Shown here in pieces: positions 10,292 to 23,364 of a DNA stretch of 64,000 nucleotides (position 1 is its first letter; every line of letters starts with the position of its first letter). The notes under the pieces were generated by a model that had not been told where the DNA came from, made no database searches, and worked only from the letters and a program-made list of their open reading frames with translations. The stretch comes from Boesenbergia rotunda (lineage: Eukaryota > Streptophyta > Magnoliopsida > Zingiberales > Zingiberaceae). Location of the stretch: positions 1 through 64,000 of the forward strand of contig JAGFNQ010007705.1 of the NCBI GenBank assembly GCA_024364735.1, written 5' to 3'. Both the position numbers and the translations under genes were made by a program.

Positions 10292-11209
10292 TGTAAGTAT
10301 TCCGGGTTGGTTTTAATATGATCAACCAAGTCAGATTAGGTCATGGTTGTTTTTGATCCTTATGTCTAATGTGTAGAAGCTTAGGAGCACAAGAAGTCGA
10401 GAAGGATGACACAGGAAAGGGAGACAACGATCTTGGTGCATCTAAGGAACGTAGAGGCTGCAGAAGAGTACACCGGTGGATGTGAAGAGCATGCACGATA
10501 CCCGAGGGATGAGAGACCGGGGAGGAAGCTTGTTGGAGGAGAAGGTCGGAGTCAAGTTCGGGTGAACTCAACTTTGGATGACCAGAAATCACCCACACGG
10601 ACAAAAGATGAAAAATTCAATATGGGAGTTGACTTTGACCAATTGGTCAACTGAGGCGCCTTAGTTGTGTCTGGAAGCGCCTCAGTTGACTTGAATGAGT
10701 TCTACCAAAAAAAACAAAATTGAGATGTCTCAATTGGAACTTGAGGGGCCTCAAGTCTGAACTAAGGCGTCTTAGTTTCGACCTAAGGTGTCTCAGATCA
10801 AAAAATTATCAACAGTTACTGTTGGCGTCATGGATAAAATCTTATCAACTGAGGCACCTTAATGTCATGTCAGCACAACAGGTTATTTTATATCCCTTAG
10901 AGCTAGGAACAAGGAACAATAACTATAATACAAATTCCTAGTTTTTGTCCGAGCTTTCAAAAGTTTGTAAGAGACTTCTCCGCGTACAACGAAGGAGTTT
11001 TTCATGCTGAGTTTTTTCAACACCTTGGATTAGCAACCACCTTAATTGTAACCAAGTAAATTTGAGTCTCTTACTATTTCTATTAGTTGTCCATATTTTT
11101 TTTAATTGTTTAAACTAATTTGTCTATATTTGTTAGAGAATAGCTAAAGATCAAGTTTTTATTTGCAGGGCTATTCACCCTCCTCTAGTCAGTCTGCACG
11201 GGACCTACA
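10292..11209 (+). repeat. 5' LTR of family C element
   Basis: This 918-bp LTR carries AGGCGCCT-type palindromes (about 10652-10690), the family's reiterated short palindrome. It ends in a TATTCACCCTCCTCTAG block and CCTACA. The three separated pieces of the 3' LTR (12832-12990, 22915-23364, 24484-24787) align to it in order. Confidence 0.82.
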
Positions 11210-11211
11210 AT

Positions 11212-11227
11212 TGATATCAAAGCCAGA
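11212..11227 (+). promoter_or_regulatory. Degenerate Met-tRNA primer-binding site
   Basis: TGATATCAAAGCCAGA lies two bases after the LTR. It differs from the canonical TGGTATCAGAGCC by G-to-A changes, consistent with decay of methylated cytosines. Confidence 0.7.
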
Positions 11228-11268
11228 ACGTTTTAGAAGGACTAACCACCAATTGAAACAACAAACAA

Positions 11269-12354
11269 ATGGCCAGTCTAACTATCCACCCATCAAATTT
11301 TGAAGGGGAGTTTACAATGTAGAAATGCTGGATCGAGGTCTTCTTTAAAATCAACTTTGATTTGTTATTAATAATGAAAAACGGTTTTGTAGCTCTCGAA
11401 GATAAGACCTCTGGTCAAAGAAGGAGCAAGTTGACTTCGTAGCCAATAGAAAAGCAAAACTCCATCTGCTAATCGTGTTACCGGGTCAGGAAATCAACCT
11501 GATTGAGACGTATGCATCAGTCAAGGAACTATGGGAAAAGTTGCTAGAACTCCACGAAGGAATCTCGGAAGAGAAGCTAGCACGAAGAGATCTACTCCGA
11601 AATGAGCTAACCAATCTCTGATGAAAGAAGGAGATACAGTGACCGAACTACACACGAAGATCAAGAAGCTGATCACCATACTAATGAATCTTGGAGAAAC
11701 GGTAACAAATCGAGATTGACTAAGGTATGCTCTAAAAGTGCTTTCAAGAACACTAGAATGGATGTCTATATAAACTCATACTACATCTCAAAAAACCTCG
11801 AGGTAAGTACTTTAGAGGAATTGTTTTCTACTTTAGAATTTTACGAGTCTTGATGAGCAGAAAGACTAAAAAAAAATGGACAATATTGTCCTAAACTTAA
11901 AGAGGATTGATGAAGGGGGACCTACTTCATAAGAAAGCAGCGATGAAGGGAGAGTTTCCAACTTTAAACATGATATGGTAAATGATGCATGTCTGTTATC
12001 TCCTGATCAATTATATCATGAAATCAAACAATTGTTTAGATCATTATACAAATTAAAAAGATTAAAATAATGATATGAAAAGAAAATTAGCTTTTGTATG
12101 CCTACTAAAACTATATGATCAACTAAAAAAATGAAAACACAAATTTGAAACAACAAATAGAATTGTTAAAATATTATGCATGTTCAAATATTACTAGCTC
12201 AAAAGTTAAGTATTTTGGATGACTAAATTAATATTTGAGGAACCACAAGGGTCAAATTATAAAAGTACCTAAAAATTATGTTCCACCTAAGTTTTTTATT
12301 AATCCAGGGGGTAAGAATCTTTATTGGATCCCCAAATCTATTTTAAATTGTTAG
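11269..12354 (+). pseudogene. Copia gag pseudogene (family C)
   Basis: The ATG at 11269 begins a capsid-like frame (NFEGEF, then KNGFVALED and LWEKLLELHEG-like motifs) that crosses several stops and frameshifts. The same order of motifs occurs in the gag at 52470-53912 and in the better preserved gag at 57446-59046. The C-terminal signature INPGGKNLYWIPKS is followed directly by TAG (12352-12354), and no pol follows. Gag would form the particle, with reverse transcriptase supplied in trans. The copy is dead. Confidence 0.72.
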
Positions 12355-12831
12355 ATTATTATTTTTTTATGCATTCTTAGTAGTTAGAAATAAATTATTT
12401 TAGAAATTCATGAGGAATTGAAAAACCTTTTGAAAGCATGTTTTATTTTGTTTGAAATTTTTTTTGATAGGTAATATCATGTTATCTACTTGCAATAATT
12501 TTCTCGAAATTTTTTTTACCATTAGATAAATTTTGATGTTTTTTTCGAAAATTAAACTTTTAATTTCAAAAATACTTAGAAATTTTTGAAACCCCAGTTT
12601 AAAAAAAATACCCCTTAGAAATTTTTTTTATACATTATTTAATTAAAAAATCTTATTTTTTGATGTGATCAAAGGGGGAGAATGTGAAGGTTAAGTTAAG
12701 GGGTGGTCCTAATTGCAAAAAAAATTTATGTACTAAAATGTTTTATTATTTTTCTTATAAAATAATATTATTTCTATATTTAGTTTACCCTAACTTAATT
12801 TGGGTTGATGCACATCAAAAAGAGTAGAGAT
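12355..12831 (+). other. 3' non-coding region of family C element
   Basis: AT-rich DNA with a polypurine tract AAAGGGGGAG near 12671 and purine-rich sequence directly before the LTR. No coding remains. Confidence 0.5.
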
Positions 12832-12995
12832 TATAAGTATGCCGGGTTAGTTTTGATATGATCAACCGAGTTAAGTTAGATCCTGATTGTTTTTAATCTT
12901 GGTGTCTAAGTGTGTAGGAGCTTAAGAGTACAAGAAGTCAAGCGAAAGACATAGCAGACGAGAAAGATAACACAGGGAAGGGAGACGACGGGTTC

Positions 12996-15826
12996 TGTCA
13001 CGCCCCCAGAGGTACATGCTTGCTCGAAAATCGGGCAGCATCTCCCCTGTACGACGGACAATATGGGGCAATTATACAAGACATCTCACCAATAAAGCTC
13101 AACCACAAGCGGCTGGCATCACAATATATAAATAAAAGGCACTCTCACGCAGTTTATATCGAAACGAAATAAATGGATGGCTCAGCCATCAATAATATAA
13201 AAAAAATCTACATACCAGTGAATACGACAAAATCAAACTAATACCTAACAAATAAAAATAACTGCGAAATAAATCAAATACTAAATCAAACCAAAACGAC
13301 CGACATGGTGGAACCGAGGGACTGGGGGCTGGCAACTGGATCATCTCCTGGCTCCAAGAAATACGTCTACCTGCTATCTGAAACAACAGAAAGGAAAGCA
13401 GGGGTGGTGAGTCCGGGCGGACTCTGCGGGTATATGAGTAGACAAATAAGCATGACATAATAAAAGGTAAAATAAGTAGAGAACTAAAAGGGTACAGTCC
13501 ATAAGGAATATAAGATTTCCTAAACATGCATAACATATATAAATCAACGAGATATAAAACCGAATAACAACTGATATAAAACAAAATATAACAATAGAAC
13601 TAAGAAATACATGCATGTCAATCAAGTGCAACAACCATAGCTCATATAAATGCATCAAACACAAGCAAATGCATAAAAGAAATACGTATGCACATGATGC
13701 AATGACATATGTCACCCCTGACGCCAGTCAAGCCGTCAACACATCCCATCTGTGTGACCGAGTGGGTAGGGCTGTGACAACTGTACCACTCCAACAACAA
13801 AATACCACATAAGGCGTGGTTGAGTGGACAGGATGCTGGGGAGTCTACACTCCAACCCCTATACATAGGGGGAGCTATACAGCTGCAATATCCCTCTAAA
13901 AATAACGGTGAGGGTGAGCCACCAACAACTCATCCCTCTAAAAACAACGGTGAGGGTGAGCCACCAACAGCTCATCCCTCTAAAAACAACGGTGAGGGTG
14001 TCACTGTTTGACATAACAGGACAGGTGCTCGCACTCTAATAACTACCACGACAACAAGTGGTTGAGTGAATCGAGCAACAATATGACTAACGATGGCTTA
14101 ACAAAATGTAAGCCAACAGTCGTTAGTATGCAACGTGCAAGGATGGTGCATGATATACGATGCACAAACAATCGAAGAAACAACGATGCAATAAAATCCA
14201 ACGAGTAAAACATGCATCGATACAACCAACCGGAAATCGAAAACCAACAGTTATGCGCCTACACTACTAGGTAGGATATTTCTAATGCCAAATAAACCTA
14301 TCTGTGTTTAATGGACTTCTAAGTACTCGCGTACAAGCGGTACTTTACAGAACAGAAAATCAACAGAGGACTGTATAGAAACGAATTTGGAATACTCGAA
14401 GATCAACGAAGAGTAAGTTTCAACGGCGATGTTTACATAACAAATGACAAAGAACAAGGTCAAGCAACCTATCAGACATAACAAGCCATGCTTTTAAGGT
14501 AAAGAAGACTACTTGAGTACAAAGGAGAAGTACCCGCCTTATAATTGTAGTTTGTGCCAACGATCTTCAAGTCTGTGGGATCACCTTCAGCTCGCATCCT
14601 ATCAATACAGGGTATGAAACAAAACTAATTACTCAAGTAATTCTAATAACCATGAGTTATTCATATCTTTCTCCTTTATTAGTTATCAGAGTTCTTTCTC
14701 AGTAACTATTTAATGATTCTTAAGTTTAGCTAATCACCCCCTAAGTCATTTCAATTAATCTTTAACTTAATTAAACCAATTTGATAAACTCATAATTGAT
14801 ATCTAATCAACTATACTTTTAGTAATCCGGTTAACCCTTAACCATAGCATACATGAACATAGATAGAAAGGGCACCTTGTGTAATTACCCCCAATTACAA
14901 CTCCTACTTTCAAATTACTAAGAAAAATATGAGAACCCAAAAGGAAAGGCTTTATCATACATTTCATTCTGGTAATTGAAATTACTGCTCATGGAATATT
15001 TCTTAGTTTTTGACAGGATGATTAACTGAAAGAGCAATATCAGATGATTAAGGTAAGATCAATATCACAGTAGCCCTTTTCCTCTATTCCAATTGGAGTA
15101 AACATCAGAACATAAAAACCCTAGGGACCTCACAGTAGCATCCCCCCAACGAACATGGTGAAACTCACGGTAATAAAATAGGGCAACTCAATTCCAAGCA
15201 CAGGATCGCCCAACCAAACTCTAGAACCGAACTCATCCAAGATCCCAAATCATAGATCATTCAAAACCAGAAATTATTCCATAGCCCCAACCCCATTCTG
15301 ACAATTCATTCACACACAAAACATTCGACCAAAACAAAGACGTTATCCTATCTACACAACTCGGAAAGAAATTCTACAATCCATACCTAATTGGTGGTCG
15401 TTCGCGCGCGAGGAAGGAGAAAACTTTCCGGCGAAGTGGAGGAAAAATCACCGGCTTAGGGTTGCGGCCAATCGGGAAGTCGAGGCGCTCGGCATCTCGT
15501 TTATGCACACTGAAGAAGACGAAGAAGAAGAAACGGCAGAAGAGGAAGGAGAAGAAGAGGGGGGGGGGAAACGACACTACGAGGAGGAACCGCTCGTGTA
15601 CGGGCTGCGGGCGGCGTCGAGGCAGAGAGAACTCGGGAGAAACTGAAAGGGTCGGGCGTCGGGGAGAAGAAAACGGCAAAAGAGACTGGGGAGGAAGTTA
15701 GGGCTTTTAAAGTTTTTATATTAGTTTTTTAGCCTTTTTGCAAAAAGACCCTCCAAGTTTCAGAAATTACAATAACCCTTTTAAAATTTACAACTAAGCC
15801 CTTTAAAAATTTTGTTTTTCAACATT
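12996..15826 (-). repeat. 3' LTR of the Tekay-like element
   Basis: This 2831-bp LTR is nearly identical to 20097-22914. It includes a 42-bp tandem repeat, about 2.7 copies, at 13892-14005. Near 15380-15720 is a CT-rich leader (minus strand) where the promoter and transcription start probably lie. Open frames within it are incidental. Confidence 0.88.
13892..14005. repeat. 42-bp tandem repeat inside the LTR
   Basis: The unit contains CCCTCTAAAAACAACGGTGA and GGGTGAGCCACCAACAGCT. The partner LTR has the same array at 20993-21108, with one base missing in its first unit, which shifts the reading frame. Confidence 0.8.
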
Positions 15827-15838
15827 CTCCCCCACTAA
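15827..15838 (-). promoter_or_regulatory. Polypurine tract of the Tekay-like element
   Basis: On the minus strand GTGGGGGAGAA abuts the 3' LTR, the expected plus-strand primer. Confidence 0.75.
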
Positions 15839-16015
15839 TAAAAATTTGGTCCCCAAATTTAGCTAGTGAACCACAACAACTACTAGTTACCCCAACAGGT
15901 ACTAGTCAACGACAACAGGTATCAATACCTCAAATATACTATAAATATGAAGTAAAAACCAACCATAGGCACTGAAGTACCAGCACTAATGCACCTGATA
16001 AGACATGAGTCAGAT

Positions 16016-16044
16016 CTTGCACTCTACCAACTGAGCTAGACGGC
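16016..16044 (-). other. tRNA-Lys-like 5' half fused to the integrase remnant
   Basis: On the minus strand the 21 bases at 16022-16042 (CGTCTAGCTC then AGTTGGTAGAG) match the D-arm region of plant tRNA-Lys as I remember it. The anticodon arm and 3' half are absent, so this is not a working tRNA gene. Confidence 0.55.
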
Positions 16045-16330
16045 AACTTTTGCTCCACTCCGCTCCAGAATCTAAAACGATCCAATGTAGCGCGGAACTA
16101 GCTTACCTTGCAACCCAAACCTTTTCACCCCTTTCGTGGGTGACACTCATAAAACTACTTAATCGCTCACGGAGAACTCTAAGGGTATGTGTCTCTCATG
16201 GTCAACCTCAACCCTGATTGCGAGTCAAATGCGTTATCTACCATATTAGGAAATGTCCAATATCTCTCTAACAGTAGCTACCCAATTACAAGCAATAACG
16301 TACACGTAGATACCCTATAGATCTTTAATA
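16045..16330 (-). pseudogene. Integrase C-terminal remnant, Ty3/gypsy chromovirus type
   Basis: On the minus strand a stop-riddled frame contains PLEFSVSD, then VSPTKGVKRFGLQGKL, then PRYIGSF-ILERSG. This is the characteristic order of the C-terminal domain of Tekay/Del-type integrases. The match ends abruptly where a tRNA-like sequence begins (16016-16044). A short open frame just upstream (16315-16524, Gln/Pro-rich) may belong to the same decayed body. It is non-functional. Confidence 0.65.
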
Positions 16331-19300
16331 TCTCGAAAAATCGATCCATCAACTTGCTGTGCCTTCTCTCTAGTGAGCGTGTAATCCTGGTTCATCTCTG
16401 TAACTGATGGTGGCATCGTCTGAAGAGGCAGTGGCTGAATCATCTGAATTGCTGCTAGCTGCATAGTCTGAGGTGCTGGAGCTCCCACCGTCTGCTGAGT
16501 CTGATAACTTGTAGCTTCGACCATCTGTTGATGTTGGTAAACTGAAGACTAATATGCTAGGCACAGCTGATCTACACATAACTAATAACTAAAATAAATC
16601 CTAATCATACCACCTACTTAAATAAATTTTACGTAACAACGCGTTACTTCCTAAAGGAACTTTTAGCAACCAGTAAATAGTTATGTCCATAATAATTTTT
16701 GTTAGTTTGTAATTCTATGTTGAAACCATACTTAGGTAGTAGTGGGACATGTTATTGATACTGAAGTATAGTTAACCTTCTGCAACTGCTATGCTGAAAC
16801 TGAAAGGTACTGTGAATTTTCAAATGATAACCAATCATCACAGTTTCCCAGGCGAAAGCTTCTTTCCTAACAACAGCCAATAGCAAGATGTGTGGATCTT
16901 AAAAGCTATTACCTAATTTACCTCACCTAAATATTTTTTTTTCTACTGGCAAACTGATGTTGTTATCCTGGTTACCGCTGGAAGGCTAATATCTAAGCCT
17001 CAGGCAATTGGGAGATTGTGCAGGAACTGAAAGGGAATACTTTGAACTTTCAAAAGATAATCATTAATCAATCACAACAGTTTGAAAGAAAAAAAAAACT
17101 TCTTTCTGTTGATACTACATCAGTCAATAGTAGAATAAGTGCATCTTACAACGAACTCGACTAATGATATCCTATTGTGTGTTTTAATAAATAAAAACAA
17201 ATTCCCTAACTTAAATACATTTCTCATTGGCATAAAATCTTGTGAATTTTCAAAGTTAACCAATCATAACATTTACAAAGGCAAAACCTCTTTCATTGAC
17301 TCTGCATCAGTCTATAGGAAAATGTCTTACAAGCTGTTAACTATTCTGTCTTTAGTAAATTAAAATGTGTGAAATTGCAATGTATTGGTGGTACCTGGAA
17401 ACCGATAAAATAATAGATTCTAAGAGAATAGCAGGGTTGTGTGATCTTTAATCCAGAATGTTTATGGTATCAATGTTCTATTCTTTGCAATATGTGGCAT
17501 TTATAATTGTATTGCCCCTATCACCTAGATGCTAATGACAAATAAAATATATTTATCAAAATTTGGCTTTACTTATCGGTAAAAAGAGTTTCTTTCCTGT
17601 TGATTATTATTCAAAGGATCATAAGAAATCAAAAGAGACTCTGTCACTGAGCTATAAAATTGATATCATTGTATACAAACTATGATTCTTTCTTAAAGGA
17701 TTTTTTTTTTTGAAGTTGAGTATGCTTAGCAAGGGAGAATATACTATGTTTAACCCAATACAGATATAATAAAATTACAAATTTACATATTAGGTTTTCA
17801 GAATTATGTTTAGAAGCAATATGGTATATTGATATCAAACATGCTTAGTCGACAAATTTCTTACAGCCTACACATAAAGCATGAATTGAATCTACATCGG
17901 AGGCGATTATATTTGTATAGTATACTTGATTACTTATTATTATTAAACGTTTGCTCATTAGTGGTGAGAATGAGAAATTCTAATTCAAATGGATTATCAC
18001 CGTGGAGGCTTTCTTAGACACACTTCATTTAAAATTTTCAGTGGAAATTCTTAGATCAACTTTGCTTTCTCGCAGGATGAGTCCAATTTAATGTTTGGTT
18101 TGCATTAATCTTGCGTCTTAATGAGGCTTTTTCTATAACTTAGTCTTGACTAGGTCTGATATTAGTGAATTACTTTGGTCTTATACATAAGAGTTTTGTT
18201 GTGGGTTTGAGAAGCTTGCCTTTTGTTATTGCAATAAGAGATCCATTGTGATTTAGCTAGAGACCTCTATAGTCAAATGTCACAATCCCCTAGATCCCAA
18301 GGAGGCATTGACAGACTAATATTCATTATTGATAACAAATGCATATCTACTTTGGGTGTTGAAAAGATAGAGGAGGGTGAATTGATAACTTAGGACCAAT
18401 TTGGTTTAATATCTAAAAGAAAATACCAAATACTATTATCAAATAGCAAACATATGAAGAAACAAACAAAATAAGTACCAACCCTTCTTGAGGTTTAAGA
18501 GTCTTATAGATACCCCATCAACTCAAATCTCCACTATGGTCAAATTTTAATCATGTATTATATTTAACAATATAACCAAAAAGTTACATGTTCCTATGCC
18601 ATACAACAAAGCTGATACTTTGAAACCAAACTAATGTACCAACTGTTTTGAGCAAGATTCACTAACAAAAATAAACTAAATCCCTTATAGATTGATATAG
18701 GCCTGAGGTGCAAACATTATTAACTAGATTCTCAAGTGTGGATCAACAGCTCAATTATGGGTATAATCATGGTTCCAGATATAGTCTGGAACTAACTGTA
18801 CCAATCACCACATAACTCTACAATGAAAGACAAGTAGAAACCCAAAGAACTAGTACCAGTTAGTAGTAACTTAGTCATCATCTTGCATTTTATCCTACAT
18901 GGCATTGTAGATGTATTCCCTACAATTTCCCTCACAATAGTGCCACTAACGAACATAAGAATGAAGAAAAACTCGAGGTTTTCCACCAATGATTTTATAA
19001 AACCTGTTGGCCACCCGCTTAAGCTGACTTCAATGGTGTTTTCCATTGTTTGAAACCATTAACATAAGCATAACTTTCATGCTAATTAACGGTCAAATAT
19101 CAAGTATAATCCCATATAGCTGAAAAGGCTCAACTACCTCCTGCATATAATCTAAAAGCCTTATTGATGCCACGTATAATGCCAATGACATATAAAAGTC
19201 AATGTCCACATGATTACGCTTGAAAACCATTGTATTTTATCCCAAGACCATGGAAGGGACCATTGAAGGCAACCCTGCCAGCTTCTTCCCTTAGAGTTCT

Positions 19301-20075
19301 ATCTTATAACTTCTCTTCTCCAGCACAAGATTTCACTTAGGGGACACCTGTGCATAACACATAGGCCAATTAACATGAAATTCTTAAAGCTAGAGATGTT
19401 GAGTTGGTAGATGTTTACTTTTCTACTACTAATTGTTAAGCTTGAAGCTAATCTAGCACTGTTGTGTTGTAGTTTACTCGTTCAAGAACGGTACATGATT
19501 GCTTATATTCAATCAATTGAGATAGAACTTGTGAGAAAACGAATACGGATCGAAAATGATACAAGTAGAAATAGGTGGATCAACAGAATCATGCATGATT
19601 AGAAGTTATGACCTGAACAAGTCACAGATGTGGAACTTCTCAATCATGGATGTGAGAAAGAAAGGAAAGATGAAAGACCACTGAAGGTCCAACATAAGCT
19701 AGCATATATCTATACAACCTTAAATAAAGAAATGTATACAATGGATAGGAGAATCATCAAAAATATACCTTGCTCGTCGCTGGGAGAAGTCCGTTGTCGC
19801 CAAGTCCCATCACAACCATAACTAGAAAATGACTCCGGAAAATAAATCCGTAAAATACAGATAAACTTCGTAAAACAAAACAACTTCGTCAACCCTCAAG
19901 AAAAAGACTCCGCAAAATAAACAAATCTGTAACATACAGATTGACCTCGTAAAACAACTCCGTAAACCCACAGACACCAAAACATCGCAAAACCTCGACA
20001 AACTAACGCTTTAATAATCCACCAAAAACAACATCATATAAAAAAAAATCCACAGATCCCAAAGAAACTCGCAAA
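16331..20075. other. Unassigned 3.7-kb interior of the Tekay-like element
   Basis: Mostly AT-rich and intron- or intergenic-like, with no gag, protease or RT motifs on either strand. About 18350-18560 faintly resembles a copia LTR U5 (GAGGAGGGTGAAT block). About 19830-20000 holds repeated CTCCGTAAA-like words. It may be foreign DNA acquired by the element or fully decayed internal sequence. Confidence 0.5.
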
Positions 20076-20091
20076 CCTCGCTCTGATACCA
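20076..20091 (-). promoter_or_regulatory. Primer-binding site of the Tekay-like element
   Basis: TGGTATCAGAGCGAGG on the minus strand lies five bases after the 5' LTR end (20097) and is complementary to initiator tRNA-Met. Confidence 0.85.
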
Positions 20092-20096
20092 AAAAT

Positions 20097-22914
20097 TGTC
20101 ACGCCCCCAGAGGTACATACTTGCTCGAAAATCGGGCAGCATCTCCCCTGTACGGCGGACAATATGGGGCAATTATACAAGATATCTCACCAATAAAGCT
20201 CAACCACAAGCGGCTGGCATCACAATATATAAATAAAAGACACTCTCACGCAGTTTATATCGAAACGAAATAAATGGATGACTCAGCCATCAATAACATA
20301 AAAAAAATCTACATACCAGTGAATACGACAAAATCAAACTAATACCTAACAAATAAAAATAACTGCGAAATATATCAAATACTAAATCAAACCAAAACGA
20401 CCAACACGGTGGAACCGAGGGATTGGGGGCTGGCAACTGGATCATCTCCTGGCTCCAAGAAATACGTCTACCTGCTATCTGAAACAACAGAAAGGAAAGC
20501 AGGGGTGGTGAGTCCGGGCGGACTCTGCGGATATATGAGTAGACAAATAAGCATGACATAATAAAAGGTAAAATAAGTAGAGAACTAAAAGGGTACAGTC
20601 CATAAGGAATATAAGATTTCCTAAACATGCATAACATATATAAATCAACAAGATATAAAACCGAATAACAACTGATATAAAACAGAATATAACAATAGAA
20701 CTAAGAAATACATGCATGTCAATCAAGTGCAACAACCATAGCTCATATAAATGCATCAAACACAAGCAAATGCATAAAAGAAATACGTATGCACATGATG
20801 CAATGACATGTGTCACCCCTAACGCCAGTCAAGCCGTCAACACATCCCATCTGTGTGACCGAGTGGGTAGGGCTGTGACAACTGTACCACTCCAACAACA
20901 AAATACCACATAAGGCGTGGTTGAGTGGACAGGATGCTGGGGAGTCTACACTCCAACCCCTATACATAGGGGGAGCTATACAACTGCAATATCCCTCTAA
21001 AAATAACGTGAGGGTGAGCCACCAACAGCTCATCCCTCTAAAAACAACGGTGAGGGTGAGCCACCAACAGCTCATCCCTCTAAAAACAACGGTGAGGGTG
21101 TCACTGTTTGGCATAACAGGACAGATGCTCGCACTCTAATAACTACCACGACAACAAGTGGTTGAGTGAATCGAGCAACAATATGACTAACGACGGCTTA
21201 ACAAAATGTAAGCCAACAGTCGTTAGTATGCAACGTGCAAGTATGGTGCATGATATACGATGCACAAACAACCGAAGAAACAACGATGCAATAAAATCCA
21301 AAGAGTAAAACATGCATCGATACAACCAACCGGAAATCGAAAACCAACAGTTATGCGCCTACACTATTAGGTAGGATATTTCTAATGCCAAATAAACCTA
21401 TCTGTGTTTAATGGACTTCTAAGTACTCGCGTACAAGCGGTACTTTACAGAACAGAAAATCAACAGAGGACTGTACATAAATGAATTTGGAATACTCGAA
21501 GATCAACGAAGAGTAAGTCTCAACGGCGATGTTTAAATAACAAACGACAAAGAACAAGGTGAAGCAACCTATCAGACATAACAAGCCATGCTTTTAAGGT
21601 AAAGAAGACTACTCGAGTACAAAGGAGAAGTACCCGCCTTATAATTGTAGTTTGTGCCAACGATCTTCAAGTCTGTGGGATCACCTTCAGCTCGCATCCT
21701 ATCAATACAGGGTATGAAACAAAACTAATTACTCAAGTAATTCTAATAACCATGAGTAATTCATATCTTTCTCCTTTATTAGTTATCAGAGTTCTTTCTC
21801 AGTAACTATTTAATGATTCTTAAGTTTAGCTAATCACCCCCTAAGTCATTTCAATTAATCTTTAACTTAATTAAACCAATTTGATAAACTCATAATTGAT
21901 ATCTAATCAACTATACTTTTAGTAATCCGGTTAACCCTTAACCATAGCATACACGAACATAGATAGAAAGGGCACCTTGTGTAATTACCCCCAATTACAA
22001 CTCCTACTTTCAAATTACTAAGAAAAATATGAGAACCCAAAAGGAAAGGCTTTATCATACATTTCATTCTGGTAATTGAAATTACTGCTCATGGAATATT
22101 TCTTAGTTTTTGACAGGATGATTAACTGAAAGAGCAATATCAGATGATTAAGGTAAGATCAATATCACAGTAGCCCTTTCCCTCTATTCCAATTGGAGTA
22201 AACATCAGAACATAAAAACCCTAGGGACCTCACAGTAGCATCCCCCCCAATGAACATGGTGAAACTCACGGTAATAAAATAGGGCAACTCAATTCCAAGC
22301 ACAGGATCGCCCAACCAAACTCTAGAACCGAACTCATCCAAGATCCCAAATCATAGATCATTCAAAACCAGAAATTATTCCATAGCCCCAACCCCATTCT
22401 GACAATTCATTCACACACAAAACTTTCGACCAAAACAAAGACGTTATCCTATCTACACAACTCGGAAAGAAATTCTGCAATCCATACCTAATTGGTGGTC
22501 GTTCGCGCGCGAGGAAGGAGAAAACTTTCTGGCGAAGTGGAGGAAAAATCGCCGGCTTAGGGTTGCGGCCAATCAGGAAGTCGAGGCGCTCGGCGTCTCA
22601 TTTGTGTACACTGAAGAAGACGAAGAAGAAGAAACGGCAGAAGAGGAAGGAGAAGAAGAGGGGGGAAAACGGCACTACGAGGAGGAACCGCTCGTGTACG
22701 GGCTGCGGGCGGCGTCGAGGCAGAGGAGAAACTGAAAGGGTCGGGCGTCGGGGAGAAGAAAACGACAAAAGGGACTGGGGAGGAAGTTAGGGCTTTTAAA
22801 GTTTTTATATTAGTTTTTTAGCCTTTTTGCAAAAAGACCCTCCAAGTTTCGGAAATTACAATTAACCCCTTTAAAATTTACAACTAAGCCCTTTAAAAAT
22901 TTCAATTTTCAACA
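20097..22914 (-). repeat. 5' LTR of the Tekay-like element
   Basis: This 2818-bp LTR is the near-identical partner of 12996-15826. It differs by scattered transitions and a few small indels, for example a shorter G run and a 10-base gap near 22670-22730. Confidence 0.88.
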
Positions 22915-23364
22915 GGTTCGGTGCATCCGAGGGATGCATAGGTTGCGGAAGAGTACACCGGTAGATAATAAGGTCGTGCGTGACGTCTGAGGGATGAGAA
23001 GCCGAGGAGGAAGCCCGTTCGAGGAAAAGAATGCAGTCGGGTTCGAGTGAGCTCAACTCTGGATGGTCGAAAATCACCTATGTGGACAAATGAAAAAGTC
23101 AATGTAGGAGTTGATTTTGACCAATTGGTTAATTGAGGCACCTCAATTGCCTCTGGAAGCACCTCAGTTGACTCAAATGAGTTCTGCACAAAAAACAGAA
23201 CTAAGGCACCTCATATCGAAAGATTATCAACAATTACCGTTGACACTGTGGATAAAATCTTATCCAATTGAGGTGTCTAAGATCATAATTTGAGACGTCT
23301 CAGTGCTATGACAACATAATGGTAACTTCTTATTTTGGGCTATAAATAGCCCCATAGAGCTAGG

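Larger units (their letters stand above)
12996..22914 (-). mobile_element. Non-autonomous Ty3/gypsy element, Tekay/Del-like ends (LARD-type)
   Basis: Two 2.8-kb LTRs (12996-15826 and 20097-22914) enclose 4.27 kb and are flanked by a perfect GGTTC duplication. The LTR ends read TGTTGAAAA...GGGGGCGTGACA on the minus strand. They are followed by ATTTT and a TGGTATCAGAGC primer site, an arrangement typical of Tekay/Del chromoviruses. The interior has no long open frame. Only a decayed integrase C-terminus (about 16045-16330) betrays its origin. The LTRs differ by eye at only a small percentage of sites, mostly transitions, so the insertion is young compared with its host LTR. Confidence 0.85.

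Noticed and set aside
13189..13866. Hydrophobic Cys/Leu/Ile-rich frames on the minus strand, also repeated at 20290-20816
   Set aside because: They lie within the LTRs of the Tekay-like element, and indels between the two LTRs break the frames. No homology recognised.
15462..15701. Lys/Arg-rich frame near the LTR end
   Set aside because: Antisense of a CT-rich promoter/leader in the LTR. The partner LTR has indels that alter it.
16016..16044. A tRNA gene
   Set aside because: Only the 5' half is present. There is no anticodon arm, T-arm or acceptor pairing.
18792..19046. 84-codon frame on the minus strand inside the Tekay-like element
   Set aside because: No recognisable domain, AT-rich codons and no support from neighbours.
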